Shown here: positions 16,741-25,498 of the stretch, piece after piece
How positions within the stretch are numbered: the stretch's first letter is position 1
How the letters are laid out: each line of letters opens with the position of its first letter
Source of the DNA: Novosphingobium kaempferiae
GTDB lineage: Bacteria; Pseudomonadota; Alphaproteobacteria; Sphingomonadales; Sphingomonadaceae
DNA length: 64,000 nucleotides
Assembly: GCF_021227995.1 (NCBI RefSeq)
Contig: NZ_CP089301.1
Span: 2,542,001 to 2,606,000, forward strand
Direction of reading: 5' to 3'
Translations under genes and position numbers: made by a program
Notes under the pieces: model-generated
Told to the model about the DNA's origin: nothing
The model's input: the letters and a program-made list of their open reading frames with translations, nothing else
The model's database searches: none

Positions 16741-17472
16741 TCAGGCCACGATGGCCCTGCGGCAGAAGTCCCACAACTCGTTCGCCAGTTCCTCGCGCCC
16801 AGTGCGATCGACGGTGCGATCCGCGACGCCTTCTTCCTCCGCCAGCAGCACGGTATGCACCGTGGTCGAGACGAGGTTGTAGATCAGCCGCGCCTGCAAC
16901 TGGGCGTCCGCCTGCCGGAACACGCCGCCCGCCATGCCCTCGCCGACGTGCCCGGCGATCAGGTCCAGCAGCGGCTCCAGCGCCGAGTTCAGCTCCGCCG
17001 GGCGCGTCTGCGCCAGCCGCAGGTGCTCGCGGCTGAGCGCGGCGCCGCGCCGGTTCGCGCCCATGCGATCCTGTCCCAACTGGCCGACGACGATCCCCGT
17101 GACGATCGATCGCAGCGCCTCGACCGGCCCGTCGCACTGCCCGGTGATCTCCCGGAACTGCAACGCAGCCGCGCGCAGCGAGCTGTCGAACACCGCCAGC
17201 ACGAGATCGTCCTTGCCCTGGAACCGCTCGTAGAACGCCCGCCGCGCCAGCCCTGCGCGGGCCAGCACGGCGCGGATGGTGAGGCCCTCCAGCCCGGACT
17301 CGTCGAGCAGGTCGTAGGCGGTGCGGATCAGCAGGCGCGTGCGGTCGCCCTCCCCGTCGAGCGCGGCGGCGGCATCGGGCATCGTGTAGAGCGGCGGATA
17401 TGCAGTGACCATCCGCTCTCCGCTACGCCCGCGCATCGTCGTGGTCCAGCCCTGTCCTGCCGTGACGCTCAT
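16741..17472 (-). CDS. TetR-family transcriptional regulator
   Basis: TetR-type regulator of 243 residues, longer than the usual 190-220 because of about 35 extra N-terminal residues. The helix-turn-helix is LTIRAVLARAGLARRAFYER (about 75-95), with FQGKDDLVLAVFD after it; the C-terminal ligand domain is divergent as usual. It is divergent from the ferredoxin-P450 operon, with a perfect 15-base palindrome in the gap, so it is probably the repressor of that operon and released by its substrate (inference). I used ATG at 17472; an internal ATG about 20 residues later is possible. An in-frame extension to 18150 is antisense to the operon and rejected. Confidence 0.88.
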   Translation of the reverse strand: MSVTAGQGWTTTMRGRSGERMVTAYPPLYTMPDAAAALDGEGDRTRLLIRTAYDLLDESGLEGLTIRAVLARAGLARRAFYERFQGKDDLVLAVFDSSLRAAALQFREITGQCDGPVEALRSIVTGIVVGQLGQDRMGANRRGAALSREHLRLAQTRPAELNSALEPLLDLIAGHVGEGMAGGVFRQADAQLQARLIYNLVSTTVHTVLLAEEEGVADRTVDRTGREELANELWDFCRRAIVA

Positions 17473-17481
17473 CGGCCCAGG

Positions 17482-17511
17482 TTGACTTTGCCGCCGCCGC
17501 GCGCGTACAAG
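17482..17511 (+). promoter_or_regulatory. Promoter for the ferredoxin-P450 operon
   Basis: TTGACT (17482-17487) and TACAAG (17506-17511) are 18 bases apart and 43 bases before the ferredoxin start. The -10 is weak, but its position just upstream of the palindrome fits a repressible promoter. Confidence 0.45.
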
Positions 17512-17514
17512 GTT

Positions 17515-17529
17515 GAGAACGACGTTCTC
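17515..17529. promoter_or_regulatory. TetR operator palindrome
   Basis: GAGAACG-A-CGTTCTC is a perfect 15-base palindrome in the 81-base gap between the divergent TetR and ferredoxin genes, just downstream of the likely -10. It fits the operator style of TetR repressors. Confidence 0.65.
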
Positions 17530-17553
17530 GCAGGACAGAGAAGAGAGGATTCC

Positions 17554-17880
17554 ATGCCGCAGGTCACTTACGTCGATCACGACGGGCACGAGACGCGCGT
17601 CGATGTGCCGCTGGGCGAAAACGTCATGCGCGGGGCGCTCTACAACGGGATCGAGGGCATCGTCGGCGAATGCGGCGGCGGCCTCTCCTGCGCGACCTGT
17701 CATTGCTACATCGACGAAGACTGGGTCGATACCGTCGGCGGCCCCGCTTCCGACACCGAGGCCGAACTGCTCGACGCGGTCGCTACCGAACTGCGCCCGA
17801 GCAGCCGCCTCTCCTGCCAGATCGAGATGACTTCGGCGCTCGACGGGCTGATCGTCCACCTGCCTGAAACGCAGTTCTGA
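17554..17880 (+). CDS. Adrenodoxin-type [2Fe-2S] ferredoxin
   Basis: Ferredoxin of 108 residues for electron transfer to P450s. The cluster ligands are in GECGGGLSCATCHCY (C-x5-C-x2-C) plus LSCQIE near residue 88, the adrenodoxin/putidaredoxin pattern. It begins MPQVTYVDHDGHE after AGAGAGG. The P450 gene starts 15 bases downstream, so this is its dedicated electron donor and may also serve the P450 at 9262. No ferredoxin reductase gene is in the window. Confidence 0.95.
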   Translation: MPQVTYVDHDGHETRVDVPLGENVMRGALYNGIEGIVGECGGGLSCATCHCYIDEDWVDTVGGPASDTEAELLDAVATELRPSSRLSCQIEMTSALDGLIVHLPETQF

Positions 17881-17895
17881 GGAAGGGGAAGACCG

Positions 17896-19155
17896 ATGCC
17901 GATCGACGCCGCCAACCCCGTTCCGCCCAGCTTCCCCCGCCACGTCGGGATGGATCAGGTGCCCGACCACGTCCCGCCCGAACTGGTGCGCCAGTCGGGC
18001 CTGACGGTCGGGCCGGACTTCCTCGCCAACCCGCACGACTTCATGGCCGCGCTGCATGAGAAGCAGCCGCCGATCTATTACGACGTCAGCCCGATGGGGA
18101 ACATGTGGCACCTCATCAAGCATGAGGATGCGCTGTTCGGCCTGCGCCACCCGGACATCTTCTCAAACGAGGGCGCCACGCCCTTCCCGCGCGATCCGGA
18201 CGACTACTTCTACTTCATCCCCATCGAGATCGACCCGCCGCACCATCGCAAGTACCGCAACATCGTCGACCCCGTGTTCAGCCCGCAGGGCGTGCTCAAG
18301 CTGGAAGCCCAGATCCGCGAGCGGGCCAACGGCCTGATCGACGAGATCGAGGCCAAAGTCGCGGCCGGGGGGACGTGCGAGTTCACCGAGGACTACGGCC
18401 GCCCGCTGCCGGTCACGGTGTTCCTCGACATCATGGGCCTGCCGCAGGACATGCGCGACGAGTTCGTGGACTGGGCGATGAAGCTGCTCCACTCCAACGA
18501 CCGCGCCGTGATGGGCGAGACGATGGGCAAGATCACCGCCTATCTGCGCCAGGCCATCGAGGAGAAGAAGGCCAACCCCGACGACGGCGTCGTCAGCCGC
18601 ATCGCCCACTCCGCGCCCGACGGCGTGCCGCTGTCCGACAAGGAGATCTTCGGCTTCGTCTGCTTCCTGTTCATCGCCGGGCTCGACACCGTCTTCGCGA
18701 CGCTGAACAACATCTGGCTCTATCTGGCCGAGAATCCGGACAAGCTGGCGGAGATCCATTCGCGCCCGCAGGACATCGACCGGATCGTCGAGGAATTGCT
18801 GCGCCGCTGGTCGGTGACGTTCTCGGGCCGGGTGCTCGACAAGGACCACGAGATGCGCGGCGTGCAGATGAAGAAGGGCGACCGCGTGACCTTCATCCTG
18901 CCGTCCTGCAACTTCGACCCGGAAGTGTTCCCGAACCCGAAGGAGGTGGACTTCGACCGCCCGCGCAAGACGATCCTCGCCTTCACGGTGGGCGTCCACA
19001 GCTGCATGGGCGCGCACCTCGCCCGGCTTGAGGTGAAGATCGCACTGCAGGAATGGCTCAAGCGCATCCCGGCGTTCTCGGTGAAGCCCGGCACCCGGAT
19101 CGAGTACCGCCCCGGCGGCGTCATCGGGCCGGAGCATCTGCCGCTGGTGTGGTGA
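17896..19155 (+). CDS. Cytochrome P450 with an unusual FTVGVHSCMG heme loop
   Basis: Cytochrome P450 of 419 residues. The I-helix motif FIAGLDTVFA is canonical (AGxDT), and the ExxR motif is EELLRRW. The Cys-ligand loop reads AFTVGVHSCMGAHLAR, with Thr where the usual FGxGxHxCxG motif has Gly; the Cys and the flanking His and Gly remain. Co-transcribed with the ferredoxin under a TetR regulator, it is likely a CYP101-like class I system for a terpenoid, aromatic or steroid substrate (inference). GGAAGGGGAAG precedes the ATG. Confidence 0.94.
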   Translation: MPIDAANPVPPSFPRHVGMDQVPDHVPPELVRQSGLTVGPDFLANPHDFMAALHEKQPPIYYDVSPMGNMWHLIKHEDALFGLRHPDIFSNEGATPFPRDPDDYFYFIPIEIDPPHHRKYRNIVDPVFSPQGVLKLEAQIRERANGLIDEIEAKVAAGGTCEFTEDYGRPLPVTVFLDIMGLPQDMRDEFVDWAMKLLHSNDRAVMGETMGKITAYLRQAIEEKKANPDDGVVSRIAHSAPDGVPLSDKEIFGFVCFLFIAGLDTVFATLNNIWLYLAENPDKLAEIHSRPQDIDRIVEELLRRWSVTFSGRVLDKDHEMRGVQMKKGDRVTFILPSCNFDPEVFPNPKEVDFDRPRKTILAFTVGVHSCMGAHLARLEVKIALQEWLKRIPAFSVKPGTRIEYRPGGVIGPEHLPLVW

Positions 19156-19180
19156 GGTGAAGGGCTGCGTATGGCCCGGG

Positions 19181-19256
19181 GGCTTCGACAGGCTCAGCCT
19201 GAGCCGAGTTGATAGGTTGTTACACTAACCCCGCTCACCCTGAGCTTGTCGAAGCC
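19181..19256. repeat. Inverted repeat GGCTTCGACA..TGTCGAAGCC
   Basis: GGCTTCGACAGGCTCAGCCTGAG and the mirrored CTCACCCTGAGCTTGTCGAAGCC lie between the convergent P450 and hydrolase genes. The right arm supplies the last codons of the hydrolase (EASTSSG). It is related to the CACCCTGAACTTG family at 6509, and a single arm recurs at 50457. Confidence 0.75.
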
Positions 19257-20149
19257 TCATCGGCGCAGCGCTCATCCCGCGCCAGAATACCCAGCAAGGC
19301 CGCCTCGAACGCCTCGGGCCTCTCGTACATGGCCCAGTGCCCCGCGCCCTCGATCACCCGAAACCCGGCATCGGGCTGGACCGAGCGCAGGGCTGCTTCC
19401 TGCGCCGCCGGGTCCGGGTGCGGGAGGTCGTGCTCGCCCCAGATCGCGGCCACCGGCGCGCGCACTTCGGGCAGCACGCGGATGAGCTTGTCCGGCACCA
19501 CCAGCGGCGCGGCGTGGAGGCGCGCGGCCTTGGCGGTGGGGAGCAGCATGTGGATGGCGAGATCGTCCGCGCTCTCGGGATGGTGGAGCATCAGCCCGAG
19601 CAGGTTGCCCTTCAGCGCCTCCCGCCGCGCCTCACCGACGAGGCCGCTGATCCGCCCGAGCCGGGGGTGCCCCATCGGCGTGCCGAGCCCGCCGCAGCCG
19701 ACGATCACCAGCCGCCGCGCCACCTGCGGATGAAGCGCGGCCAGATGCGCCAGCGCGACGCCGCCGAAGGAGAAGCCGCACAAGTCCACCGGCAGGCGCT
19801 CGGGTCCGAGGATCGCTTCGAGCCCCGTCGCCAGCGCCGCCGAGATGCCCGGATGATCTTCGGTCGACGGCATGGCGGAATCGCCGTGGCCCGGCAGGTC
19901 GGCCACGATCAGGCGGCGATGGCGGGACAGGCGCTCGACGTTGCGGACCCAGTGCGTCCACGATCCTTGCGCGCCGTGGGCCAGCACCAGCGGCGGCAGG
20001 TGATCCGCGCCCCAGATGCGCCAGACCATCGTACCCCCGCCGCAGGGCGTCTCTACCCGGCGCGCCTGCGCATCCGTCGCCGCCAGACAGCCAGCCGGGT
20101 CCGCGTTCTGCTGCTTCAGATCCATGCCGATTTCGACATTGTGCGTCAT
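19235..20149 (-). CDS. Alpha/beta hydrolase (meta-cleavage-product-hydrolase-like)
   Basis: Alpha/beta-fold hydrolase of 304 residues. The nucleophile elbow CGFSFGG supplies Ser, WGEHDLPH the Asp and GAGHWAMYE the His; the oxyanion-hole region is LAHGAQGSW. The overall pattern resembles carbon-carbon hydrolases of meta-cleavage pathways and related esterases. I chose ATG at 20149 because AAAGGAGAGGGC lies just before it; an upstream in-frame ATG at 20197 has no such site. The last residues are encoded by an intergenic repeat arm, so the native C-terminus may have been replaced. Confidence 0.88.
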   Translation of the reverse strand: MTHNVEIGMDLKQQNADPAGCLAATDAQARRVETPCGGGTMVWRIWGADHLPPLVLAHGAQGSWTHWVRNVERLSRHRRLIVADLPGHGDSAMPSTEDHPGISAALATGLEAILGPERLPVDLCGFSFGGVALAHLAALHPQVARRLVIVGCGGLGTPMGHPRLGRISGLVGEARREALKGNLLGLMLHHPESADDLAIHMLLPTAKAARLHAAPLVVPDKLIRVLPEVRAPVAAIWGEHDLPHPDPAAQEAALRSVQPDAGFRVIEGAGHWAMYERPEAFEAALLGILARDERCADEASTSSG

Positions 20150-20648
20150 CGCCCTCTCCTTTGAGGACATGGGATCATCGCATCGGATGACGCGCAACCG
20201 GGGGCGTCAATTGATCGCCCCGATGACTGTGCGAGTGACAACGCTGGACAAGAAACACCGCAGAAACGCTAGGGAAAACCATAAACGAATTTTCTGCATG
20301 CTGCGCAGCATCGGATGCAATTCGGGCTTTGCCAAAGCCGAATTCTTGTGCAATGTGGTCGGTGAAAGGTTCCTGTAACCTTACCGGTGTTGGGAGAGAG
20401 CGCGCCGGGGATGATCCAATCACTCCGGCGCGCCGATTTCTTTCGCTTCTGCAGCAGGCCTGCAAAGCTCCGAACACTCCGTAACCTTCCTGATTTTCCT
20501 CGACTTAACAAGCCCTACTTAGGGTGTTTGCTTATTGTTAATTGGGACAGGTTGTGCGGTGCAACATAGGCTTGCACCCTCTTCGACCTTCATTCCGGCA
20601 CTTGCGTGATTCGCGGCGGTTGCCCGGATTCGGCGCGTCCGATACGGC
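20150..20648. other. Gap with an isolated GCGCGCCGG hairpin, no gene seen
   Basis: About 500 bases between divergent genes, with base composition lower in GC than its surroundings around 20260-20380. No coding region is convincing. A perfect 9-base stem, GCGCGCCGG (20400-20408) with CCGGCGCGC (20425-20433), is followed by GATTTCTTTCGCTTC. It could be a plus-strand terminator for an unseen short transcript or a 5' UTR structure of the MATE gene. Confidence 0.4.
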
Positions 20649-22004
20649 TTGGCCTTCCAACCCCTGCGATCGGCCCGCATCCTGAGCACCCCGTCCTCCA
20701 GTACCGCCCGCCAGCTCTGGTCCATCGCGCTTCCGGCGATGCTGACCAACGTGGCGACCGCGCTGTTCGGCCTCGCCGACATGTGGGCGATCGGTCGCCT
20801 CGGCGACGCGCCCGCGCAGGGGGCGGTGGAGCTGGGCGCGAAGTTCATGCTGGGCCTGCTCAACGTCTTCAACTTCCTGCGCACCTCCACCGTGGCGCTG
20901 ACTGCGCAAGGGTCGGGACGCGGCGACGGCGACGGGGGCGAGACGCTGGCCCGCGCGATGGCCGTGGCACTCGGCATCGGCGCGGTGCTGCTCATGGCGA
21001 TGCCGCTGGCCCTGCCCTTCGGCCTCGACCTGCTGGGCGCCGAGGGGCCGGTGCGCGAGGCTGCGCGCAGCTACGTCGCGATCCGCTACTGGGCGGGGCC
21101 GGTGTGGCTGGCCAACTGCGTGCTGGTGGGCTGGCTCATCGGGCGGCGCAAGGTGCGCCATGTGCTCATCGTGGAGATCGCCGCGAACCTCGTCCACATC
21201 GCGCTCGACCTGTTGCTGGTGCTCGTCGTCGGCTGGGGCGTCGCGGGCGTCGCCATGGCGACGGTGAGTTCGGAACTGCTCAAGTTCGCGCTGCTCGCCG
21301 CCGTGGTGATGCGCACGGGTGCGGCGCGCGAGGCTCTCTCCGCCATCGGTCGCAAGGGCACATGGGCTCGGACGGAACTGGCGAAGCTCTTCGCTTTGAA
21401 CCGCGACCTGTTCATCCGCACGCTGCTGCTGACCGGATCGATCCTGCTGTTCGCCCGCGTCGGCGCGCGCGCCGGACCGGTGACGCTGGCGGCGAACGGC
21501 GTGCTGTTCCAGCTCTTCATGCTGGCGACGCTGCTGCTCGACGGGTTCGAGAGCGGCGCGCAAGTGCTCTGCGGAGAGGCCCTTGGCGCCAGTGCCCGCG
21601 CCCGCTTCACCGCCGCCGTGCGCGCCTCGCTGATCTGGGGCGGCGTGACCGGGCTCGGCGTTTCGGCAGTCTATGCGCTGGCGGGCGCCCGGCTCGCGGG
21701 GGCGTTCAGCACGGACCCGGCGGTGATCGCGGCGACGGCGGAATATGCGCCGTGGCTGGCGGTGCTGCCGATCCTAGGCGTCTCGTCCTTCGTGTTCGAC
21801 GGGGTGTTCGTCGGCGCGGGATGGACGCGGGCTATGCTGGGGACGATGGCGGCGGCGATGGCGGCCTACCTCGTGCTGCTGTGGGCGCTCCAGCCGCTCG
21901 GCAACCATGGGCTCTGGGCGGCGTTCGCGGTGTTGTTCGGCGGGCGGGCCGTGGGTCAGGCGCTGGTGCTGCCAAGGTTGGTCCGGCGGAGCTTCGCTGG
22001 GTGA
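20649..22004 (+). CDS. MATE-family efflux transporter (DinF-like)
   Basis: Inner-membrane multidrug/toxin extrusion transporter of 451 residues with about 12 hydrophobic segments. The typical opening is LWSIALPAMLTNVATALFGL then ADMWAIGRLG. MATE proteins export cationic or organic compounds in exchange for protons or sodium. The best in-frame start is TTG at 20649, just upstream of the first helix; it has no clear ribosome binding site, so the start is uncertain. It is not in an obvious operon; a convergent methyltransferase gene ends 15 bases away. Confidence 0.88.
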   Translation: MAFQPLRSARILSTPSSSTARQLWSIALPAMLTNVATALFGLADMWAIGRLGDAPAQGAVELGAKFMLGLLNVFNFLRTSTVALTAQGSGRGDGDGGETLARAMAVALGIGAVLLMAMPLALPFGLDLLGAEGPVREAARSYVAIRYWAGPVWLANCVLVGWLIGRRKVRHVLIVEIAANLVHIALDLLLVLVVGWGVAGVAMATVSSELLKFALLAAVVMRTGAAREALSAIGRKGTWARTELAKLFALNRDLFIRTLLLTGSILLFARVGARAGPVTLAANGVLFQLFMLATLLLDGFESGAQVLCGEALGASARARFTAAVRASLIWGGVTGLGVSAVYALAGARLAGAFSTDPAVIAATAEYAPWLAVLPILGVSSFVFDGVFVGAGWTRAMLGTMAAAMAAYLVLLWALQPLGNHGLWAAFAVLFGGRAVGQALVLPRLVRRSFAG

Positions 22005-22019
22005 GTAATGCTTTGAGCC

Positions 22020-22637
22020 CTACCGCTTCCGGAACACCAGCATCAGGTTGTTCGCGGGCATCTCCACCAGCCGGTCAAACTCAAGCCCGTGATCGAGCGC
22101 GCAGGCGTGGACGCTCTCGACGCTGCGCAGGCCCCACTCCGGATTGCGGCGCCTGAGGTCTTCGTCGAAGGCGGCGTTGCTCGGTTCTAGGGGGTGGTCG
22201 TGGCGGCTATAGGGGCCGTAGAGCACCAGTGGGCGGCCGCTGTCGAGCACCCTCGCCGCGCCTGCCATCAGGCCCTCGGTCGCGGACCAGGGGCTGATGT
22301 GGATCATGTTGATGCAGACCACCGCCTCGGCCTCAGCGACGGGCCATTCACCGGCGGCGTCGAGTTCGAGCGGGTCCAGCAGGTTCGCCAGCCCTGCATC
22401 CTCGCGCCATGCAGCGATGGAGGCGCGCGCCTGCGGGTCGGGGTCGGTGGGCTGCCACAGCAGGTCCGGGAAGGCGGCGGCGAAGTGGACGGCGTGTTCG
22501 CCGGTGCCGCTCGCGATCTCCAGCACCCGGCCCGAGACCGGCAGCGCCTCGCGCAGAACACCAAGGATCGGATCGCGGTTGCGCGCGGTGGCGGGGGCCT
22601 GTCGGCGCGCGTCGCGGGAGGGGGCTTCGTGCTGCAT
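22020..22637 (-). CDS. DUF938 SAM-dependent methyltransferase-like protein
   Basis: Protein of 205 residues of the DUF938 family, a Rossmann SAM-methyltransferase-like fold. The opening ARNRDPILGVLREALP followed by GRVLEIASGTGEHAVHFA (motif I, about 37-54) is diagnostic, and VVCINMIHISPW is the motif IV region. The biochemical role of the family is not established. It stands alone between the MATE gene and the efflux operon. Confidence 0.9.
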   Translation of the reverse strand: MQHEAPSRDARRQAPATARNRDPILGVLREALPVSGRVLEIASGTGEHAVHFAAAFPDLLWQPTDPDPQARASIAAWREDAGLANLLDPLELDAAGEWPVAEAEAVVCINMIHISPWSATEGLMAGAARVLDSGRPLVLYGPYSRHDHPLEPSNAAFDEDLRRRNPEWGLRSVESVHACALDHGLEFDRLVEMPANNLMLVFRKR

Positions 22638-22757
22638 GGCAGAGCCATGGGGACTGCCATGACATCCTGCAAGTGGCGTATCGGACCAGATGGTGCGCCG
22701 GCCGGATCGAAAGCGGGGGGACGGGGGGCTGTCTATGCTTTCGGTCCGGCCGGTCGC

Positions 22758-22795
22758 GCCGGCGTCTCCCGGGACAGGGGGAGGGAGACGCCGGC
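22758..22795 (-). terminator. Strong hairpin after the efflux operon
   Basis: GCCGGCGTCTCCC (22758-22770) and GGGAGACGCCGGC (22783-22795) form a perfect 13-base stem just downstream of the emrB-like stop. No T tract follows on the minus strand, so it may be an RNA-protecting 3' hairpin or a factor-assisted terminator. Confidence 0.55.
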
Positions 22796-22805
22796 TGTTC
22801 TTGTA

Positions 22806-24359
22806 TCAGTGCCCGGAGGCGGGCTTGGCGCCCTTGGGCGGGCGCGGGGCCAGCCAGATGGTGGTCGCGGCGATGAACAGGGCGATGGCGCAGATGCCGA
22901 ACAGTTCGGCGGTGCCGACCGCGACGCCCTGGTTCTCCACCAGCCGCGCGATCACGCCGCGCGCCTGCTCGGCGCTGTAGCCCTGCTGCTGGAGCATGTC
23001 CGACGTGGCGTCCGCGCCGTTGAGCACGCCCGCCAGTTCCGCGCCGCGCTCGCGGCCCATGTCGCTCCAGATGGTGGTGACGATGGCCGTCGCCACGGCG
23101 CCCGCGAGGGTACGTCCGAAGTTGGCGATGCCCGCCGCCGCCGCCGTCTCGTGCGGCTGCACCGAACTGAGGCTGATCGTCGTCAGCGGCACGATCATCA
23201 GCGAGACGCCGACGCCCTGCAGAAGCTGCGGCATGGCGATGGTCCAGAAGGTGATCTCGGTCGACCATGTCATGCGCATCAGCGAGCAGATGCCGATCCA
23301 CGACACGCCGACGAAGACGATCAGGCGCGGGTCGAACCGCTTCATCAGCGCCGGTACGAAGGGTGAGGCGACAACCGCCAGCACGCCGCTGAACGCCATC
23401 GCCCTGCCCGCCTCCGTCGCGGTGTAGCCCATCGAGGTCTGGAGCCACTGCGGGATGATGACGATCGAGGCGAAGTAGGTGCCGAAGGCGATCGTCAGCG
23501 ACAGCGTGGAGGCGGAGAAGCCCCGGTATCGGAACACCGACAGGTTCACGATGGGATGCTCCTCGGTCAGTTCCCAGATCAGGAACGCGACGAAGAACAC
23601 CGCCGCTATGCAGGCCAGCGCGACGATCTTGGTGGACGAGAACCAGTCCTCGTCGCGGCCGAGGTCGAGCATCATCTGGAACGCGCCGACGAAAATGACG
23701 AGCAGCGCGAGGCCCACCTTGTCGATCGGCAGCTTCTGCGTCGGCGTTTCCTGCCCGCGCAGCAGCACCCAGACGCCGAAGAAGATCAGCGCCACGATCG
23801 GCACGTTGATGAAGAAGATCCACTCCCACGACCAGTTGTCGGAGATGTAGCCGCCGAGGATCGGGCCGGCGATCGGCGCGGTGACGATGGTCATCGCCCA
23901 CATCGCCATGGCCTTGGGCTGCATCTCCTTGGGGAAGACCTTGAGCAGCAGCGTCTGCGTCAGCGGCATCAGCGGGCCGCCGCACAGGCCCTGCCCGAGA
24001 CGGAAGATCACCAGCGCCGAGAGCGTGCCCGACAGGCCGCACAGCGTGGAGAACACGCCGAAACCGACCAGCGAGAACATGAAGACGCGCAAGGTTCCGA
24101 ACCGGCCGGAGAGCCAGCCGGTCAGCGGCACGCAGATCGCCTCCGCCACCGCATAGGAGGTGATGACCCAGGTGCCGCTCGACACCGAGACCGCCAGCCC
24201 GCCCGCGATGTGCGGGACGGAGACGTTGGCGATGGTGGTGTCGAGGACGACGATGAAGTTCGCCATCGCGAGCACGAAGCCCGCGAGGATCAGCCTGGCG
24301 CCGGTCAGCGGAGCGGCCCCGCCCCCCTGCGCCGCAGCAGCCGGAGCGCCACCAGCCAT
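22806..24359 (-). CDS. DHA2-family MFS drug exporter (EmrB-like)
   Basis: Inner-membrane proton-driven exporter of 517 residues with about 14 membrane segments, the DHA2/EmrB class. Motifs include VVLDTTIANVSVPHIAGGL in helix 1, GWLSGRFGTLRVF (motif A) and LGQGLCGGPLMPLTQ. It is the third gene of a TolC-like/EmrA-like/EmrB-like operon, and its start overlaps the upstream stop by one base. It should form a tripartite pump across both membranes for hydrophobic compounds. The operon is divergent from a TetR gene. Confidence 0.94.
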   Translation of the reverse strand: MAGGAPAAAAQGGGAAPLTGARLILAGFVLAMANFIVVLDTTIANVSVPHIAGGLAVSVSSGTWVITSYAVAEAICVPLTGWLSGRFGTLRVFMFSLVGFGVFSTLCGLSGTLSALVIFRLGQGLCGGPLMPLTQTLLLKVFPKEMQPKAMAMWAMTIVTAPIAGPILGGYISDNWSWEWIFFINVPIVALIFFGVWVLLRGQETPTQKLPIDKVGLALLVIFVGAFQMMLDLGRDEDWFSSTKIVALACIAAVFFVAFLIWELTEEHPIVNLSVFRYRGFSASTLSLTIAFGTYFASIVIIPQWLQTSMGYTATEAGRAMAFSGVLAVVASPFVPALMKRFDPRLIVFVGVSWIGICSLMRMTWSTEITFWTIAMPQLLQGVGVSLMIVPLTTISLSSVQPHETAAAAGIANFGRTLAGAVATAIVTTIWSDMGRERGAELAGVLNGADATSDMLQQQGYSAEQARGVIARLVENQGVAVGTAELFGICAIALFIAATTIWLAPRPPKGAKPASGH

Positions 24360-25498
24360 CAGTCGTTGTCCGTCAGGTCGATCTCGGCTTCCATCGACAG
24401 GCCGACGCGCAGCGGGTGCTCCTTGAGCTCCTTGGGGTCGAGCTGGATGCGCACCGGCAGGCGCTGCACCACCTTGATCCAGTTGCCGGTCGCGTTCTGC
24501 GCCGGGATCAGCGAGAACGCCGCGCCGGTGCCGCCCGAGAAGCCGACGACCTTGCCGTGGTACTCCACGTCGCCGCCGTAGAAGTCGGAGGTCAGCGTCG
24601 CCTTCTGGCCCGAGCGGACCTTGCCGAGCTGGTCTTCCTTGAAGTTCGCATCGACGTAGAGCTGGGCGACCGGCACGATGGTCATCGCCGCCTGCCCGGT
24701 CTGGATGCGCTGGCCGACCTGAATGGTGCGGCGCGCGATCACGCCGTCGATGGGCGAGCGTACCACCGTGCGCTCGAGGTCCAGCTTCGCCTGCGCCAGC
24801 TGCGCCTGCGCGGCGAGGACTTCGGGCGCGGTCTGCTGCGTGGTGCCCTTGGTGAGCGCCACGGCGGCCTCTTCCTGACGGCGGGCGCTGCGGGCGTTTT
24901 CCTGCGCCTGCGAAACGGCGGCCTGCGCTTCCTGATACGATGCCTTCGCCGAGTCCAGCGCCTGCCGGGCCGAGGTCAGCTCATCGGCCGAGACCGCGCC
25001 CGAGCCTGCGAGGGCGGCGCGGCGCTTGTAGTCTTCCTGCGCCTTGGTCAGCGTCGCCTGCGCGGAGGCGAGGCCAGCGCGCGCGGTGTTGATCTGCGCC
25101 TCGTTCGCGCCCGCAGCCGCGCCGAGCGCCGCGTTGTTGGCGAGCGACTGGCCGTACTTGCGCTCGACCTGCGCCAGATTGGCCTCGGCCTGCTGGAGCG
25201 CGATCTTCTGGTCGGCATCCTCGATGCGGAACAGGAGCTGGCCCTTGCGCACCGGCTGGGTGTCGGTGACGAGCACCTCGACCACGCGGCCCGAGGTCAG
25301 CGGCGTGACCTGCGCGTTCTCCGCCGCGACATAGGCGTTGTCGGTCGAGACCGAACGGCTGGCGATGAACTCCTCATACAGGAACCATAGCCCGCCGATC
25401 ACCACCACCGCGCCGCCGAGGCCGAGCAGGAGGTTCTTGCGCTTGCTCTTGTCTACCACGCTGCCGGATTCGGCTCCGCTGGCGTTCTGTTCACTCAT
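24359..25498 (-). CDS. HlyD/EmrA-family periplasmic adaptor
   Basis: Membrane fusion protein of 379 residues that links the EmrB-like pump to the outer-membrane channel. One N-terminal membrane helix (NLLLGLGGAVVVIGGLWFLY, about 20-40) precedes the split lipoyl/beta-barrel domain (AYVAAENAQVTPLTSGRV.. and RSPIDGVIARR) and a long alanine/glutamine-rich coiled-coil hairpin (about 95-235). I used ATG at 25498 (MSEQNASG); the frame runs 35 residues further upstream, but inside the preceding gene. Its start overlaps the TolC-like stop by eight bases. Confidence 0.94.
   Translation of the reverse strand: MSEQNASGAESGSVVDKSKRKNLLLGLGGAVVVIGGLWFLYEEFIASRSVSTDNAYVAAENAQVTPLTSGRVVEVLVTDTQPVRKGQLLFRIEDADQKIALQQAEANLAQVERKYGQSLANNAALGAAAGANEAQINTARAGLASAQATLTKAQEDYKRRAALAGSGAVSADELTSARQALDSAKASYQEAQAAVSQAQENARSARRQEEAAVALTKGTTQQTAPEVLAAQAQLAQAKLDLERTVVRSPIDGVIARRTIQVGQRIQTGQAAMTIVPVAQLYVDANFKEDQLGKVRSGQKATLTSDFYGGDVEYHGKVVGFSGGTGAAFSLIPAQNATGNWIKVVQRLPVRIQLDPKELKEHPLRVGLSMEAEIDLTDND

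Noticed and set aside
17473..18150. N-terminal extension of the TetR frame to 469 residues
   Set aside because: The extra part is antisense to the ferredoxin and P450 genes and crosses the operator; the TetR domain begins after ATG 17472.
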